DNA from: Paenibacillus glycanilyticus NBRC 16618
GTDB lineage: Bacteria; Bacillota; Bacilli; Paenibacillales; Paenibacillaceae
Direction: 5' to 3'
NCBI RefSeq assembly: GCF_004000805.1
Contig: NZ_BILY01000015.1
Coordinates: 62,001 to 126,000, forward strand
Length of the DNA stretch: 64,000 nucleotides
Made by a program: the position numbers and the translations under genes. Positions 26,578-36,886 of this stretch are shown here, one piece after another. A model generated the notes under the pieces. That model saw only the letters and a program-made list of their open reading frames with translations, did not search any database and was not told the origin of the DNA. Position 1 is the first letter of the stretch, and each line of letters starts with the position of its first letter.

Positions 26578-29169
26578 TTATTCGGCTAGCCCGTCTAGCT
26601 CGCGGGCTGCCGCAAGTGCCTGCGTCCGGGAAGATACGCCAAGCTTGGCGTAGATCCTGGACAGGTATACTTTTACCGTGCCTTCCTTTAAAGCCAGCTT
26701 GGCCGCGATTTGTTTGTTAGGCGCACCTTGTCCGAGCAACTGCAGGATAAAGGTTTCCTGCTCCGTTAAAGGTTCGACCAGTACCGGTTGCGGTTGAGAA
26801 GGATTGTCCTGCTGAGGGAAGCATTCCAACAGCCGCTGCACGTAAGCAAGCGATACACTCGGCGATTCATTTTGTACGGCCTCTCGCTGCCGATGCTCCA
26901 CATACATCTGAAGCAGCTTTTTCATTTGAATCCCCTCGTCAACAAAGCTGCGAATATAACCGTTCGACTCCCCGATGACAAGCGCTTCATGAAGAAGCTG
27001 CATTGCCGCGCCGCGATTGCCGCGCTGATATTCCGCGAGCGACTGCACAACGCTGATCTCCGTCCGAACAAGGAAGCAAGGGTCCTGTTCAATCGAGGAC
27101 TTGATAAATTCCAATTGCCTCAAAGCCTCGGCTGTTTTCCCTTGCGCGGTCAGTATCCTGGCGTAGACGGTATACTCGGTCCAACGGTTGGATGCCGGTT
27201 GAATGCGGTCTGACAGGCGCAGCCAGGATATCTCCGCTTTGGCTTCCGCGAGATTGTCTTCCTTGACGTAAAGATGGGCACGGCTTGCGCGAAGCGGATA
27301 CAGCCAGTGATACTCGCCTTTTTGGTCCGCCATTTGGACGGCTTCGTCAATCGCTTCATGCGCCTTCTGATACTGTCCGTTAGCGGCGTAAAGGCGCGAC
27401 AGCGTAATCCGGTTAGGAATAAACAAGCCTGCCGTCTGCCTAGCCCTGTCGGATTGCTCGATTTTGCGAATGAGCTGCAGACTGTCGCTTTGCCTGTTCC
27501 ATTCATAATAGCCTTCGCTTAGGGCTTGAACGACATATAAATTAATGAGCGATTGCCCCCACCCGTGCTGCTCCAGTACGGATACGAACCGCTGACCGAT
27601 CCGTTCGGTATCGGCCGACAAAATGCCCTTCAAGCCAAAGGCTGTCCGCCTGACGAGCGGCTCAATCATATTGTAATTAAAGTTGTAGAAGATGGGATCC
27701 TCCGGCAGCACCCCTTGAAGCCGGTACCCGACAAACGAATCCCATTGCTCGTAACGCCCCGTATAGAAGAGCAGGTTCGATTGAAGGAACAGCATGCCTC
27801 CCTGCAGCGGTTCAAGCTCAGCAGCGGTATCGGGCTGTTCGTACATGGTTTCCAGCTTCTCTACGGTCTCCGCGGAAAAATGCATCTGCCCCAACAGCAG
27901 ATGCGCGAATGCACGATACATTAATAAACTCGCCGGGATCGGGATATGTTCGGAGACCGCCTGTATGCGTTCAAGCAGCGAGGCTAGCTCGCCTTGTTTC
28001 AGCGCATCCGGAATGTATTGTTCCAACCTCTCCGCAGCTTCCTTGTAGCTTTCTCCGGCTATCGCATGGTCGATGGCCTTATCGAGCATCCCTCGGGCAG
28101 CAAAGGCCTGACTAGCCGCATGATGATATTTCAACCATTGCTCACGGCTTCGGGAGCGGAGACGGTTCTTCAAAAATTCGGCAAATAGCGAATGGTACCG
28201 GAACCAGCCGTTATAATTATCAAGCGGAATAACAAACAAATTGAGAATACGAAGCTGCTCCAGCATTTCGCGGCTGTCCGAGCGGTTAAACGCCTGATTG
28301 CATACCTCCGCGTCCATGCGCTCGAATACGCTGGTTTGAAGCAGAAAGTCCGTAACGCCCGGAGGCAGCTTGTCGAGCACCTCCTGGAACAAATAAGAGG
28401 AAACCTTTTCATTGCTTCCGTCAAAGCCAGCGATAATCCGGTCCATATCCTGCTGAGCCTGAAGCGAGATGGAAGCCAGTTGAAGCCCCGCAACCCATCC
28501 TTCCGTTTTTTCAAACAGCTTGCGGGTATGCCTTTGCTCCAAATAAATCCCTGCCGATCTGCAGAACTCTTGCGTCTCCTCTTGGGTAAAATGAAGCTGC
28601 TGCATGCCGATATCCGTCCGTTCTCCTCTCGCAAGCCATTTGGCCGCGTCAAAGGAGATTTCTCCCCGGCTTGCGATAATAATCCGGTGATGGGAAGGCA
28701 AGTATTCTATGAAATAAGACAAGCTGTTATGGATCTCCGCCTGCTCGATATGATGATAATCATCCAGCACGAGGGCTATTGAATCTTGAGTTGCGGCAAG
28801 TTCGTTCAGAAGCGTATCAATGATCGCATTTACCGTTGAACCCGACACAAGTGCTCCAACAGCGGAAAGCGAATCCGCTAAAGAAGATGGGCCTGTTTCC
28901 ATATAAGCATTTAATACATACCGCCAAAATCTCGCTATATCATTATCTCTTTCATCCAGAGACACCCATGAGGTTTGAATGCGGGCGGATTGTGCCCACT
29001 GCGCTATTAAAGTGGACTTTCCGGAGCCCGCCGGAGCGCATACCGTCACCATTCGGCCCTGCATCCCTTGCTCCAGCGAATCAAGCAGCCGCTCCCGGAT
29101 AATAAGATTTTTCTTAACAACAGGAAGCCGTATTTTTGTTTTTAATAGGATAGGTTCAGAAAATAACAT
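26578..29169 (-). CDS. MalT-type LuxR family ATP-dependent regulator
   Basis: An 863-residue STAND/LAL-type regulator. The N-terminus has Walker A APAGSGKST (45-53), then SLDERDNDIARFWRYVLNAY typical of MalT-like proteins, and Walker B ALVLDDYHHI. A long TPR-like middle region follows, and the last 65 residues form a LuxR helix-turn-helix (LTEQETFILQLLGQGAPNKQIAAKLALKEGTVK in overlapping pieces). The ATG at 29169 is set by AGAAGGAGAG directly upstream; the frame continues open to 29307 but crosses the next gene's terminator. It is followed by the AraC regulator at 14 bases, forming a two-regulator operon. The inducer is unknown. Confidence 0.88.
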   Translation of the reverse strand: MLFSEPILLKTKIRLPVVKKNLIIRERLLDSLEQGMQGRMVTVCAPAGSGKSTLIAQWAQSARIQTSWVSLDERDNDIARFWRYVLNAYMETGPSSLADSLSAVGALVSGSTVNAIIDTLLNELAATQDSIALVLDDYHHIEQAEIHNSLSYFIEYLPSHHRIIIASRGEISFDAAKWLARGERTDIGMQQLHFTQEETQEFCRSAGIYLEQRHTRKLFEKTEGWVAGLQLASISLQAQQDMDRIIAGFDGSNEKVSSYLFQEVLDKLPPGVTDFLLQTSVFERMDAEVCNQAFNRSDSREMLEQLRILNLFVIPLDNYNGWFRYHSLFAEFLKNRLRSRSREQWLKYHHAASQAFAARGMLDKAIDHAIAGESYKEAAERLEQYIPDALKQGELASLLERIQAVSEHIPIPASLLMYRAFAHLLLGQMHFSAETVEKLETMYEQPDTAAELEPLQGGMLFLQSNLLFYTGRYEQWDSFVGYRLQGVLPEDPIFYNFNYNMIEPLVRRTAFGLKGILSADTERIGQRFVSVLEQHGWGQSLINLYVVQALSEGYYEWNRQSDSLQLIRKIEQSDRARQTAGLFIPNRITLSRLYAANGQYQKAHEAIDEAVQMADQKGEYHWLYPLRASRAHLYVKEDNLAEAKAEISWLRLSDRIQPASNRWTEYTVYARILTAQGKTAEALRQLEFIKSSIEQDPCFLVRTEISVVQSLAEYQRGNRGAAMQLLHEALVIGESNGYIRSFVDEGIQMKKLLQMYVEHRQREAVQNESPSVSLAYVQRLLECFPQQDNPSQPQPVLVEPLTEQETFILQLLGQGAPNKQIAAKLALKEGTVKVYLSRIYAKLGVSSRTQALAAARELDGLAE

Positions 29170-29267
29170 ACGCTCTCCTTCTAAGTCAGAAATATTATCT
29201 TTATTATACTGAAATTTCGACATTTTTTGCTCAAAAATAGTTTGAGAGGCTGGACGGATTAAACAGA

Positions 29268-29299
29268 AAAAACCATTACCTGTTTCGGCAATGGTTTTT
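29268..29299 (-). terminator. Terminator of the Kelch/SLH gene
   Basis: AAAAACCATT-A-CC pairs with GG-C-AATGGTTTTT around a short loop, with one mismatch and A/T runs on both sides. It lies 14 bases after the stop at 29314. Confidence 0.85.
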
Positions 29300-29313
29300 C
29301 GCTCCACTCACTT

Positions 29314-32300
29314 TTAATTTTGATAGTATTCAATCATCCGCAGCAGCAGCACTGCTGCCTCCGCTCGTGTAGCTTGACCTGACGGCACGAATTTGCCGTC
29401 TCCTCTTCCTTGCAATATACCTGCTTGCTGCAAGGCGGCTACATAGCCGGCAGACCACGCCGGAATATCCGAGGCGTCGGAGAACAAAGCCTTCACCTTC
29501 TCCGGTTCCAGCGGCTTAATCCCCGCCGCTTTGGCCAGCATGGTCACAAGCTCTGCCCGGGTAACCTGGTCGTTTGGCCGGAACGAGCCATCCGCATAAC
29601 CATTCACGATTCCGAATTCTTTTGCTCTGGCTATAGCTTCAGCTGCCCAAGCCGGAATTCCGTTTTTATCCGAAAAGACTAATTCCGGTGCTGCAGACCC
29701 GGATTGATCAATCACCGCATTCATAAGCATGGTGACGAATTCCGCCCGCGTGACTTGTCCTTCTGGCCGGAACGTACCGTCGTTAAAGCCATGAACGATT
29801 CCGCAGCCGTATGCATCCTTTACCGTCGTTTCCGCCCAATGTCCGGACATATCGCCGAATCGGGAGGTGCCGTCAGATACCGGCTTACATGCGACAAGCT
29901 CAAGCTTGCCGGGCTCTTCCGGCTCCACCTGAGGCGGATTGACCGGATTGTATCTTGTAATTTTTACGGTATACTCCTGTACCGTTGTCCCATCCTGAGC
30001 GGTAACGCGAACCGTAATGGTTTGAGTGCCAACTGCCAAATCAATGAATTCGCCCATCGGCTCTCCTTTTTCATCCAAAATGTCGGCTTTAGCATTCGCA
30101 TCGCTTGGGACAGCAGTCACTTTCGTTTTCGATACCGAATACGTAACTCCCGCCGTATAATTCAACGTTGAGTCCTTGAACGGCTCGTTCATTTGGATAT
30201 CGCTAAGCTTAAGCGTGCTTAAATTCGCATTGCTGGATACAATCTCAAAGCGATATTCGGGAGTTAAGCCGCTTTCATTGCCGGCAGCATCCTTTGCTTT
30301 AGCTTGAACGATATGCGCTCCAATTGCGAGAGCCTGGCTCGGTACAAAGCTCCACCTGCCGTCATCGCCGGCTTTCGCATTACCAACGGTGTCGCCATCC
30401 AGCTGAATCGTAATCTCAGCGTGCTTTTCCGCTGTTCCGGCAATTTCGGGTTTTGTCTGGTTTGTCTTTGAACCTTCATCCGGCTTATTGAAAAGCGGAA
30501 CCGATGGGGCAGTCGTATCAATGACAAAATTCAGCTGTACGGCCTCTTCCTTCGCATTGCCTGCGGCATCGGCCACTTTGACCTTTACCTGATGGCTGCC
30601 GTCACTTAAACCATCCGAAGAAACAAAGGACCATTCACCTTCTTCATTAACTTGAAAAGGCTCCATTGCAGCTCCGTCCAGCGTTAATAAAATCCATGCT
30701 CCTGCCTCCGCATCCCCCCGAATGAGAGGTTTGTCCGTATTGAGCAGCGCCCCTTCGATTGGAGCCGCTACGTCAGCCCATTCGGGAGCGATTGTATCTA
30801 TCGTAAATGATACTTCATCCGATTGAGGCCCCTTATTGCCTGCTTCATCCGAAGCCATGGCAGAAATCGAATGCTCGCCGTCGGGCAATTCCTCCGCAAG
30901 AGTAATCGACCATGCGCCAGATTCGTTGGCTTTTCCTTCAGCAGCTTTATGGCTATCTATATAAATAGTAATGGCCGCGTCCGCTTCCGCCGTACCCGAA
31001 ATGGTCGTTTTGTTCACCTTCGTAACGGCTCCATCCTTCGGCTCAACAATAACCGGCGCTTCCGGTGCCTTGGTGTCTACCGTCCAAGAAACGGAAATTG
31101 AGTCCTCGCTGACATTGCCTGCTGAATCCTCGGCAACGGCTTTCGCGATATGAACCCCATCCTTGAGCGCCTCGGTTATCGGGTAATTCCAATTGCCGTT
31201 TTCGTTGGTTTTAATCGTTGTCACAGCCGTATCGTCCATATAAATCGTAACCTTCGAGCCCGCCTCTGCTTGTCCTTTAAGCACTGGCTTACTGCTGCCC
31301 GAAATAGCACCGTTTGCCGGGGCTTCAATAATCGGGGCTGCAGGCGCGGTAGAATCAATAATAAACACCAGTTCAACGGAATCTGCGGAGGCATTGCCCA
31401 CGGAATCCCGGATCGTAATCCGCACATGATGAATACCATCCGCTAACGAGGACACCGGCTGGGCCTTCCATTTCCCTTCACCGTCGGTAATGACGGCCGG
31501 CAGCGCTTGATCATCGATTTGAATTGAAACTTCGGAGTTTGCTTCGGCAGTGCCTGAGATTGCCGGTTTGTTATCGCTCGTAACCTCATTGTTCTCCGGC
31601 GTCAATACGACAGGCAATACCGGCGGAGTCCGGTCAATGCGGACTGTCGCTGCCGCGACAGAGCTGATGTTACCCGCTTTGTCGATCGACCTCGCACTGA
31701 TCGTGCTCTCTCCTTCCGCCGTAACCGACAGCTCTCCTTCATAGTTCGTCCAATCCTTCGCTCCGGCACCCGTAATGCGGTATTCGGTACGGTCAAGGCC
31801 GGATTCACCGCGATCGGAGCCTGCCGTAATGGTTACCTTCACGGCGTTTGCCGATGTCCATTCCTCCGTATCGGGAACAACCGCCGGAGCATCGGGTAAC
31901 GATCGATCGATTTGTACCTTTCCTTCCCGAACCTCTCCGACATTCCCTGCTTGGTCAATGGTCCTTGCGCTGATCGTCGTAATGCCCTCGGCATCAATGC
32001 CAACCGTTTCGGAATAGACCGTCCAATCCTTTGTCGCTGCTCCGGATAAACGGTACTCCGTTCGGTTTACTCCCGATCCTCCTTGGTCTTCGCCGGGCAA
32101 GATCGAGACCATCACCTTATCCGCCGAAAGCCAACCGGATTTATCAATGACTATGCCCGGCGCGGTTGGGGCTGTTTTATCCAAAAATACGCTTGTGTCA
32201 GCAATGTCGCTTATATTTCCTGCCTGATCTACCGTTCTCGCGTGAATCGTTGTCCGGCCTTCGGCCGTCACGGTAAATTTTCCGTTATAGGGTTTCCAAT

Positions 32301-35300
32301 CCGCATCAACTGCTCCAGTCAAACTATACTCGGTAATGCTTGTGCCCGATAAAGGATCTGTCCCCGGCGTGATCGTAACGTCAACGCCCGAGTTCGTCCA
32401 CTTGTCGGCGGAAGCCTCTATTTGAGGATGCTCCGGAGCGGTTCGGTCAATCTGAACGGTCGCTTTGGAAGCTGTTCCTTTGTTGCCTGCTTTATCTATC
32501 GTTCTTGCAAACACCTCGGTTTGACCTTCCACGGTTATGATAATGGGGCCCGTGTAAGGCTTCCAATCCGAATTGGCAGCACCGGACAGGCTGTACTCCA
32601 CTTCTTTCACACCGGATCCTCCGTTATCGGTTCCCGCTGTTGCGGTTACCGTTACACGATCTCCCGCATTCCAACCGGATACGTCGGGAGACAGCAGCGT
32701 TTCACCAGGCGACGTAAAATCAAGCCCTTGCCATTCCTCGGATTCTTCGCTTATGTTCCCTGCCTTGTCTACCGTCCTTGCCGTAACCGTCGTTTGGCCT
32801 TCGACCGTAAGGTGAATCGGTGCCGAATAAGAAGTCCAGCCCAGCGTGGTTGCACCGGACAGCTTATACTCAACGCGATCGACCGAAGAGGCGCTATCCG
32901 CACCGGCAGTTAGCGTTACGGTAACGTTAGCTCCCGACCAGCTTCCGCCTGTGGGGCTTATAACCGCAGCTGCGGGCGGAGTCCGGTCCAGCTTCACGGT
33001 TCCTGTCGATACGGGACTAATATTGCCTGCTAAGTCTATCGTTCTTGCACTTATCGTTGTCTGGCCTTCGGCAGCGATGGATATCTGGCCTGTATACGTC
33101 GTCCAGGTAAGCGTAGCGGCACCGGTTAAACTATACTCCGTGCGCCCGATTCCTGAGCCACTATCCGCTCCTGCCGTTACGGTAACTTTAACGGAAGCGG
33201 CATTCGTCCAGCCTGTCACATCCGGCGCAACGTTTGGCGCCGCGGGTTTTGTTTTGTCGACCTTGACCGTAACCGGAACCGCTATACTCGTATTGCCGGC
33301 ATTATCGGTTGTTCTTGCTTCAACCGTTGTCTGGCCTTCCGCGCTTATCGATAGAACACCGGTATACGTTGTCCAGTCTTTGGTTATTGCACCGGACAGC
33401 TTGTATTCCGTTTTGTTCACGCCTGATCCTCCCGCATCGGTTCCGGAGGCAACCGTTACCGATACATTAGACGAGCTCCAATCTGATGCCGAAGCTGTAA
33501 TGACCGGGGCGGTTGGTTTTGTCTTGTCTATGGAAACGACCGTCGTTCGTTCGGTACTTATATTGCCCGCCTGATCAACGGTCCTGGCGTGAATGGTTGT
33601 CTGGCCTTCCGCGCTGATTAACACGGTACCCGGGTAGGTAGCCCAATCCACAATTGTTGCTCCGCTAAGGCTGAATTCGGTTCGTGCAGCTCCCGAACCG
33701 CCGTTATCCGTTCCGGCTGTAACGGTAAACGTTACGCTCAAAGCGGACCATGTGCCGTTAGAAGGCGTTATAATCGGAAAAGCAGGCTTGGTTCGGTCAA
33801 TTTTTACAACCGTTGTCGAGATGGAACTGATGTTATTGGCGTTATCCACCGTTCTGGCGCTTAGCGTGGTCTGTCCTTCCGCACTGATCGTTACCTTTCC
33901 GCTATAGGTCGTCCACCCAAGCGTCGTTGCACCGCTAAGACTATACTCGGTCCTGTTGACGCCGGAGCCTGTATCCGCCCCCCCGGCGACAGCAACCTGA
34001 ACGGACGCGGCATTTGTCCAATTGGCCGTATCCGGCGTTACGACAGGTGCCGTTGGCTGGGTTTTATCCACCTTTACGGTTACCGTTTTGCTCGTTCCGA
34101 TATTACCGGCATTATCAATGGTTCTTGCTTCAACGGTGGTCTGTCCGCTCGCCCCAATTAAGATCGGACTATTATAGGTCGTCCAATTCAGGTTAGAGGC
34201 GCCTGTCAGCCTATATTCGGTCCGGTTAACGCCGGAACCTCCCGTATCCGTACCGTCCAGGATAGCTACCGTAACATCCGTACTGCTCCATGCTCCCGAT
34301 GCCGGGGTTATTGCGGGGGCTGCTGGCGGCGCCATATCAATCCTAATAACAGCAGTCCCTTCGCCGCTTATATTGCCGACTTGATCAATAGCCCTCACAT
34401 GGATCGTCGTCTGCCCTTGCGCGAGAATCGAGAACCCGGCGGTATAGGTATTCCATGCTTGGGTAACGGCTCCGGAGAGGCTGTATTCGATCCGGTCTAC
34501 ACCCGAACCTCCCGGATCCGACGATGACGAGAACCAAGCCGATACCGAAGTTGAACTCCAGCTCGTTTGCGACAGGCTGATCGTTGGCGTTGTCGGCGGC
34601 GTCCGGTCAATCTTGACAACCGCGGTTGTTACAGCGCTTATATTCCCGCCATTATCTACCGTTCGCGCGGATATCGTTGTTTGTCCCGAATTTGAAATTC
34701 TTACCGGATCGGAACCGTTATACGGGGTCCAGCTTGCGGAAGTCGCGCCGGATAAACTGTACTCCGTCCGGTTAACTCCCGTTTCCGCATCCGTTCCCGG
34801 CACGATGGACACGTCCACATCGGAAGCGCTCCATGCGCTGCCGACTCCCGTTATGGTTGGGGCGGACGGCGGGTTAAAATCGAAGGTCAGCTTATACAGT
34901 TTTGTATTCAAATCATAGGTTGAATCATTGTATCCCCCAACGACGTATACGTCCGATCCAACCGCCACTAGACTGGCATTTTCCAATTGATCCGGATTCG
35001 GGACATCCGATTTCCAAGTATTTGTGGAAGGGTCGTACAGCGCAAAAGTTCTATTGCCCATAACTAATACTTTCCCGTTATCGAGAGTCACTTGCGAATG
35101 CCTGAAAAAAATATCCCCGGCGTTATAAGGCATCTGAGCAGCTCTGGTCCAAGTGTTTGCTGCGGGATCATAAATATAGGAGTCAAAGGAATAGACATAA
35201 CCGCTAAGACCGCCGGTAAGCAACACGCGTCCATCCTTCAACGTACTCTGAGCTGCTCCGTAAATACCGATAGGCAGCGGGGCAGCCTCATCCCAACGAT

Positions 35301-35871
35301 CCGCAGCGGGATTATAGATGTACGCGTTGTTGTACAAGGTGGAGCCCAAGCTTGGGGAATAAATCTCGTTCGCTCCGCCTACGGCCAACACGCGGCCGTC
35401 AAGCAGCGTGCTCTGGGAATGTCCCAGCACCGTATGCGGGAAATTCGCCGCATTGGTCCAAGCGTTTGCGGAAGGATTATAAATGCGGACAGCATTGTTG
35501 TAGACGTAGCCCACATTATTCATGAACGCATTCCCTCCAATGGCAAGCACGCTGCCGCTTGGCAGCATGGATTGCGCGTGATAAGCCACCGGCAAAGAAG
35601 GCGCATTGGAAGACCAGGTTTGAGTAACCGTATCGAAGACGTACGAATTCTTCGAAAAAGAATTGTTTCTTGCGTTTTGTCCCCCGGTTAAGAGGATTTT
35701 ATTTCCCCCAACCGCGCTAGCCATAGCTCCGGAAAGCGTCTCCGGCGGGATAAAAGACGATGGCAGCTCTTCAACCGACACAGCGGCAAATGCTGTTTTT
35801 TCACCTCCAGTCGGCAAAAATACGAAAGCTATTGCGATAAGCAACAGCATGCAGCTTAATTTACGAAACAC
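29314..35871 (-). CDS. Giant SLH surface protein with Kelch propeller and Ig-like repeats
   Basis: A 2185-residue exported protein. The signal peptide (about 1-30, ending AFA) is followed by a Kelch-type beta-propeller (about 34-330; motifs such as VLAVGGANE, VLLTGGLSG, VYVVGGYND). Then come 12 tandem repeats of about 90 residues of OmpL47 / bacterial Ig type (about 331-1410), each ending near the pattern G-Q-T-T-I-x-A-R-T-x-D-x-A-G-N-I-S. Five other Ig-like repeats of about 93 residues follow (about 1411-1878; pattern P-x-I-x-G-x-A-E-A-x-x-x-I). One cadherin-like module (about 1880-1975) and three SLH motifs finish it. Nothing enzymatic is recognised. An adhesive or glycan-binding surface role is inferred. 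It has its own terminator and lies alone between two regulator genes. Confidence 0.88.
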   Translation of the reverse strand: MFRKLSCMLLLIAIAFVFLPTGGEKTAFAAVSVEELPSSFIPPETLSGAMASAVGGNKILLTGGQNARNNSFSKNSYVFDTVTQTWSSNAPSLPVAYHAQSMLPSGSVLAIGGNAFMNNVGYVYNNAVRIYNPSANAWTNAANFPHTVLGHSQSTLLDGRVLAVGGANEIYSPSLGSTLYNNAYIYNPAADRWDEAAPLPIGIYGAAQSTLKDGRVLLTGGLSGYVYSFDSYIYDPAANTWTRAAQMPYNAGDIFFRHSQVTLDNGKVLVMGNRTFALYDPSTNTWKSDVPNPDQLENASLVAVGSDVYVVGGYNDSTYDLNTKLYKLTFDFNPPSAPTITGVGSAWSASDVDVSIVPGTDAETGVNRTEYSLSGATSASWTPYNGSDPVRISNSGQTTISARTVDNGGNISAVTTAVVKIDRTPPTTPTISLSQTSWSSTSVSAWFSSSSDPGGSGVDRIEYSLSGAVTQAWNTYTAGFSILAQGQTTIHVRAIDQVGNISGEGTAVIRIDMAPPAAPAITPASGAWSSTDVTVAILDGTDTGGSGVNRTEYRLTGASNLNWTTYNSPILIGASGQTTVEARTIDNAGNIGTSKTVTVKVDKTQPTAPVVTPDTANWTNAASVQVAVAGGADTGSGVNRTEYSLSGATTLGWTTYSGKVTISAEGQTTLSARTVDNANNISSISTTVVKIDRTKPAFPIITPSNGTWSALSVTFTVTAGTDNGGSGAARTEFSLSGATIVDWATYPGTVLISAEGQTTIHARTVDQAGNISTERTTVVSIDKTKPTAPVITASASDWSSSNVSVTVASGTDAGGSGVNKTEYKLSGAITKDWTTYTGVLSISAEGQTTVEARTTDNAGNTSIAVPVTVKVDKTKPAAPNVAPDVTGWTNAASVKVTVTAGADSGSGIGRTEYSLTGAATLTWTTYTGQISIAAEGQTTISARTIDLAGNISPVSTGTVKLDRTPPAAAVISPTGGSWSGANVTVTLTAGADSASSVDRVEYKLSGATTLGWTSYSAPIHLTVEGQTTVTARTVDKAGNISEESEEWQGLDFTSPGETLLSPDVSGWNAGDRVTVTATAGTDNGGSGVKEVEYSLSGAANSDWKPYTGPIIITVEGQTEVFARTIDKAGNKGTASKATVQIDRTAPEHPQIEASADKWTNSGVDVTITPGTDPLSGTSITEYSLTGAVDADWKPYNGKFTVTAEGRTTIHARTVDQAGNISDIADTSVFLDKTAPTAPGIVIDKSGWLSADKVMVSILPGEDQGGSGVNRTEYRLSGAATKDWTVYSETVGIDAEGITTISARTIDQAGNVGEVREGKVQIDRSLPDAPAVVPDTEEWTSANAVKVTITAGSDRGESGLDRTEYRITGAGAKDWTNYEGELSVTAEGESTISARSIDKAGNISSVAAATVRIDRTPPVLPVVLTPENNEVTSDNKPAISGTAEANSEVSIQIDDQALPAVITDGEGKWKAQPVSSLADGIHHVRITIRDSVGNASADSVELVFIIDSTAPAAPIIEAPANGAISGSSKPVLKGQAEAGSKVTIYMDDTAVTTIKTNENGNWNYPITEALKDGVHIAKAVAEDSAGNVSEDSISVSWTVDTKAPEAPVIVEPKDGAVTKVNKTTISGTAEADAAITIYIDSHKAAEGKANESGAWSITLAEELPDGEHSISAMASDEAGNKGPQSDEVSFTIDTIAPEWADVAAPIEGALLNTDKPLIRGDAEAGAWILLTLDGAAMEPFQVNEEGEWSFVSSDGLSDGSHQVKVKVADAAGNAKEEAVQLNFVIDTTAPSVPLFNKPDEGSKTNQTKPEIAGTAEKHAEITIQLDGDTVGNAKAGDDGRWSFVPSQALAIGAHIVQAKAKDAAGNESGLTPEYRFEIVSSNANLSTLKLSDIQMNEPFKDSTLNYTAGVTYSVSKTKVTAVPSDANAKADILDEKGEPMGEFIDLAVGTQTITVRVTAQDGTTVQEYTVKITRYNPVNPPQVEPEEPGKLELVACKPVSDGTSRFGDMSGHWAETTVKDAYGCGIVHGFNDGTFRPEGQVTRAEFVTMLMNAVIDQSGSAAPELVFSDKNGIPAWAAEAIARAKEFGIVNGYADGSFRPNDQVTRAELVTMLAKAAGIKPLEPEKVKALFSDASDIPAWSAGYVAALQQAGILQGRGDGKFVPSGQATRAEAAVLLLRMIEYYQN
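30240..31640 (-). repeat. Five tandem about-280-bp repeats coding Ig-like domains
   Basis: Five successive about-93-residue units, each opening with D-x-x-A-P (first copy DRTPP) and closing near D-x-A-G-N-x-S, are encoded here. They differ clearly in sequence, so this is an old protein-level repeat rather than a recent DNA duplication. Confidence 0.8.
31640..34880 (-). repeat. Twelve tandem about-270-bp repeats coding OmpL47/Ig-like domains
   Basis: Twelve consecutive units of about 90 codons share the frame D-R/K-T-x-P near the start, R-T-E-Y-S-L-S-G-A in the middle, and G-Q-T-T-I-x-A-R-T-x-D-x-A-G-N-I-S at the end. The repeats fill the 3.24 kb almost exactly, without linkers. Confidence 0.85.
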
Positions 35872-35969
35872 GATCTTCGTCCTCCTCTAACTGAATGAGC
35901 AGGACAAGCTTAGCAAATATCATTTTCAGAGCCAATTAACTTTAGTTAACTGCATCAAATAATTTTTTA

Positions 35970-36800
35970 TTAATCCCTTGCCGACTCTCGGAATTGCCCC
36001 GGCGTAAGACCGGTTACCTTCTTGAAAAGGTTATGGAACGTCGGCTCGCTCTGATAACCTACCAATTCTCCTATTTCCTTCACCGGCCGCCCGGTCATGA
36101 TCAAGTAGCGCTTTGCAGCTTCCATCCGGCACCGGATCAGGAATTGGATGACGGACATCCCCACTTCCCGGTGAAACAAATGAGACAAATAGTACTTGCT
36201 GACGAAGGTGACTTTAGCAAGCTGTTCCAGCGTGATAGGCTGCTGATAGTTTTCCTCGATGTAGCTTCGGGCCTTTAGGACAGCCGCTTCCGCAGGCTTG
36301 ACGAGCCTTCGTTCCGTTGATTCACCCGGTATTTGGCGCGCCAGCCGCACAAGCATTAGTCCGAACAAATGGTTGGCTGCCGCCCTGGATTCCGCTAACC
36401 CGGAATGCAGCTCGGCCAGGCATTCCCGCACCAGCCTTGCGAACTCCTCCATTTCCCCCCCTAGTTGTATGACAGGCGTCTGATCCGATTCGAGGAAGTA
36501 ATCTTGAGGGCATCCCTTCGCCTGCAGACCTTTAAAAGCAAAATAAGTAGCTCTGAAGGGATACTGCGTTGACCATTCTTCATGCCATATCCCACGCTGG
36601 TACAGCAGAACGGTTCCCGGCCCAACCTCGTACGACCTGCCGTCGACAACAAATGTCCCTCTGCCTTCTTCAACCCATAGCAGCTCGCTGAATGACTCAT
36701 GCCGGTGAAGAGGATGCTGAAAGGGACTTGCTTCATGACAATCGAATTCGCTGCCTCCGATCAGTGAAGCCGGACTTAGAACTCGCGAAGACACTCCCAT
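35970..36800 (-). CDS. AraC family transcriptional regulator
   Basis: A 276-residue regulator. The N-terminal cupin domain carries PLHRHESFSELLWVEEGRGTF and VGPGTVLLYQRGIWHE, a usual sugar-sensing fold. The C-terminal AraC domain includes VSKYYLSHLFHREVGMSVIQFL and IGELVGYQSEPTFHNLFKKVTGLTPGQFR. The ATG at 36800 is set by GGAGGG seven bases upstream; an earlier ATG at 36821 lacks a site. It is divergent from the FG-GAP / oxidoreductase pair across 164 bases containing a perfect palindrome (36887-36898), so that pair is its likely target. Confidence 0.88.
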   Translation of the reverse strand: MGVSSRVLSPASLIGGSEFDCHEASPFQHPLHRHESFSELLWVEEGRGTFVVDGRSYEVGPGTVLLYQRGIWHEEWSTQYPFRATYFAFKGLQAKGCPQDYFLESDQTPVIQLGGEMEEFARLVRECLAELHSGLAESRAAANHLFGLMLVRLARQIPGESTERRLVKPAEAAVLKARSYIEENYQQPITLEQLAKVTFVSKYYLSHLFHREVGMSVIQFLIRCRMEAAKRYLIMTGRPVKEIGELVGYQSEPTFHNLFKKVTGLTPGQFRESARD

Positions 36801-36886
36801 CCTTTTCCCTCCTATTCGCAAGAATGAATAGCCCGTTTCGCAAGATAACTCATTGAGAACAGGCTAAATTTCCGTTATTTTCTAGT

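Noticed and set aside
29170..29307. N-terminal extension of the MalT-type regulator up to 29307
   Set aside because: It reads through the terminator of the upstream gene and has no ribosome site, while ATG 29169 has AGAAGGAGAG just before it.
30240..34880. Regular repeats that might be read as a CRISPR array or tandem DNA repeat
   Set aside because: Unit length is 270-280 bases, the units are divergent and keep one reading frame, so they are protein domains.
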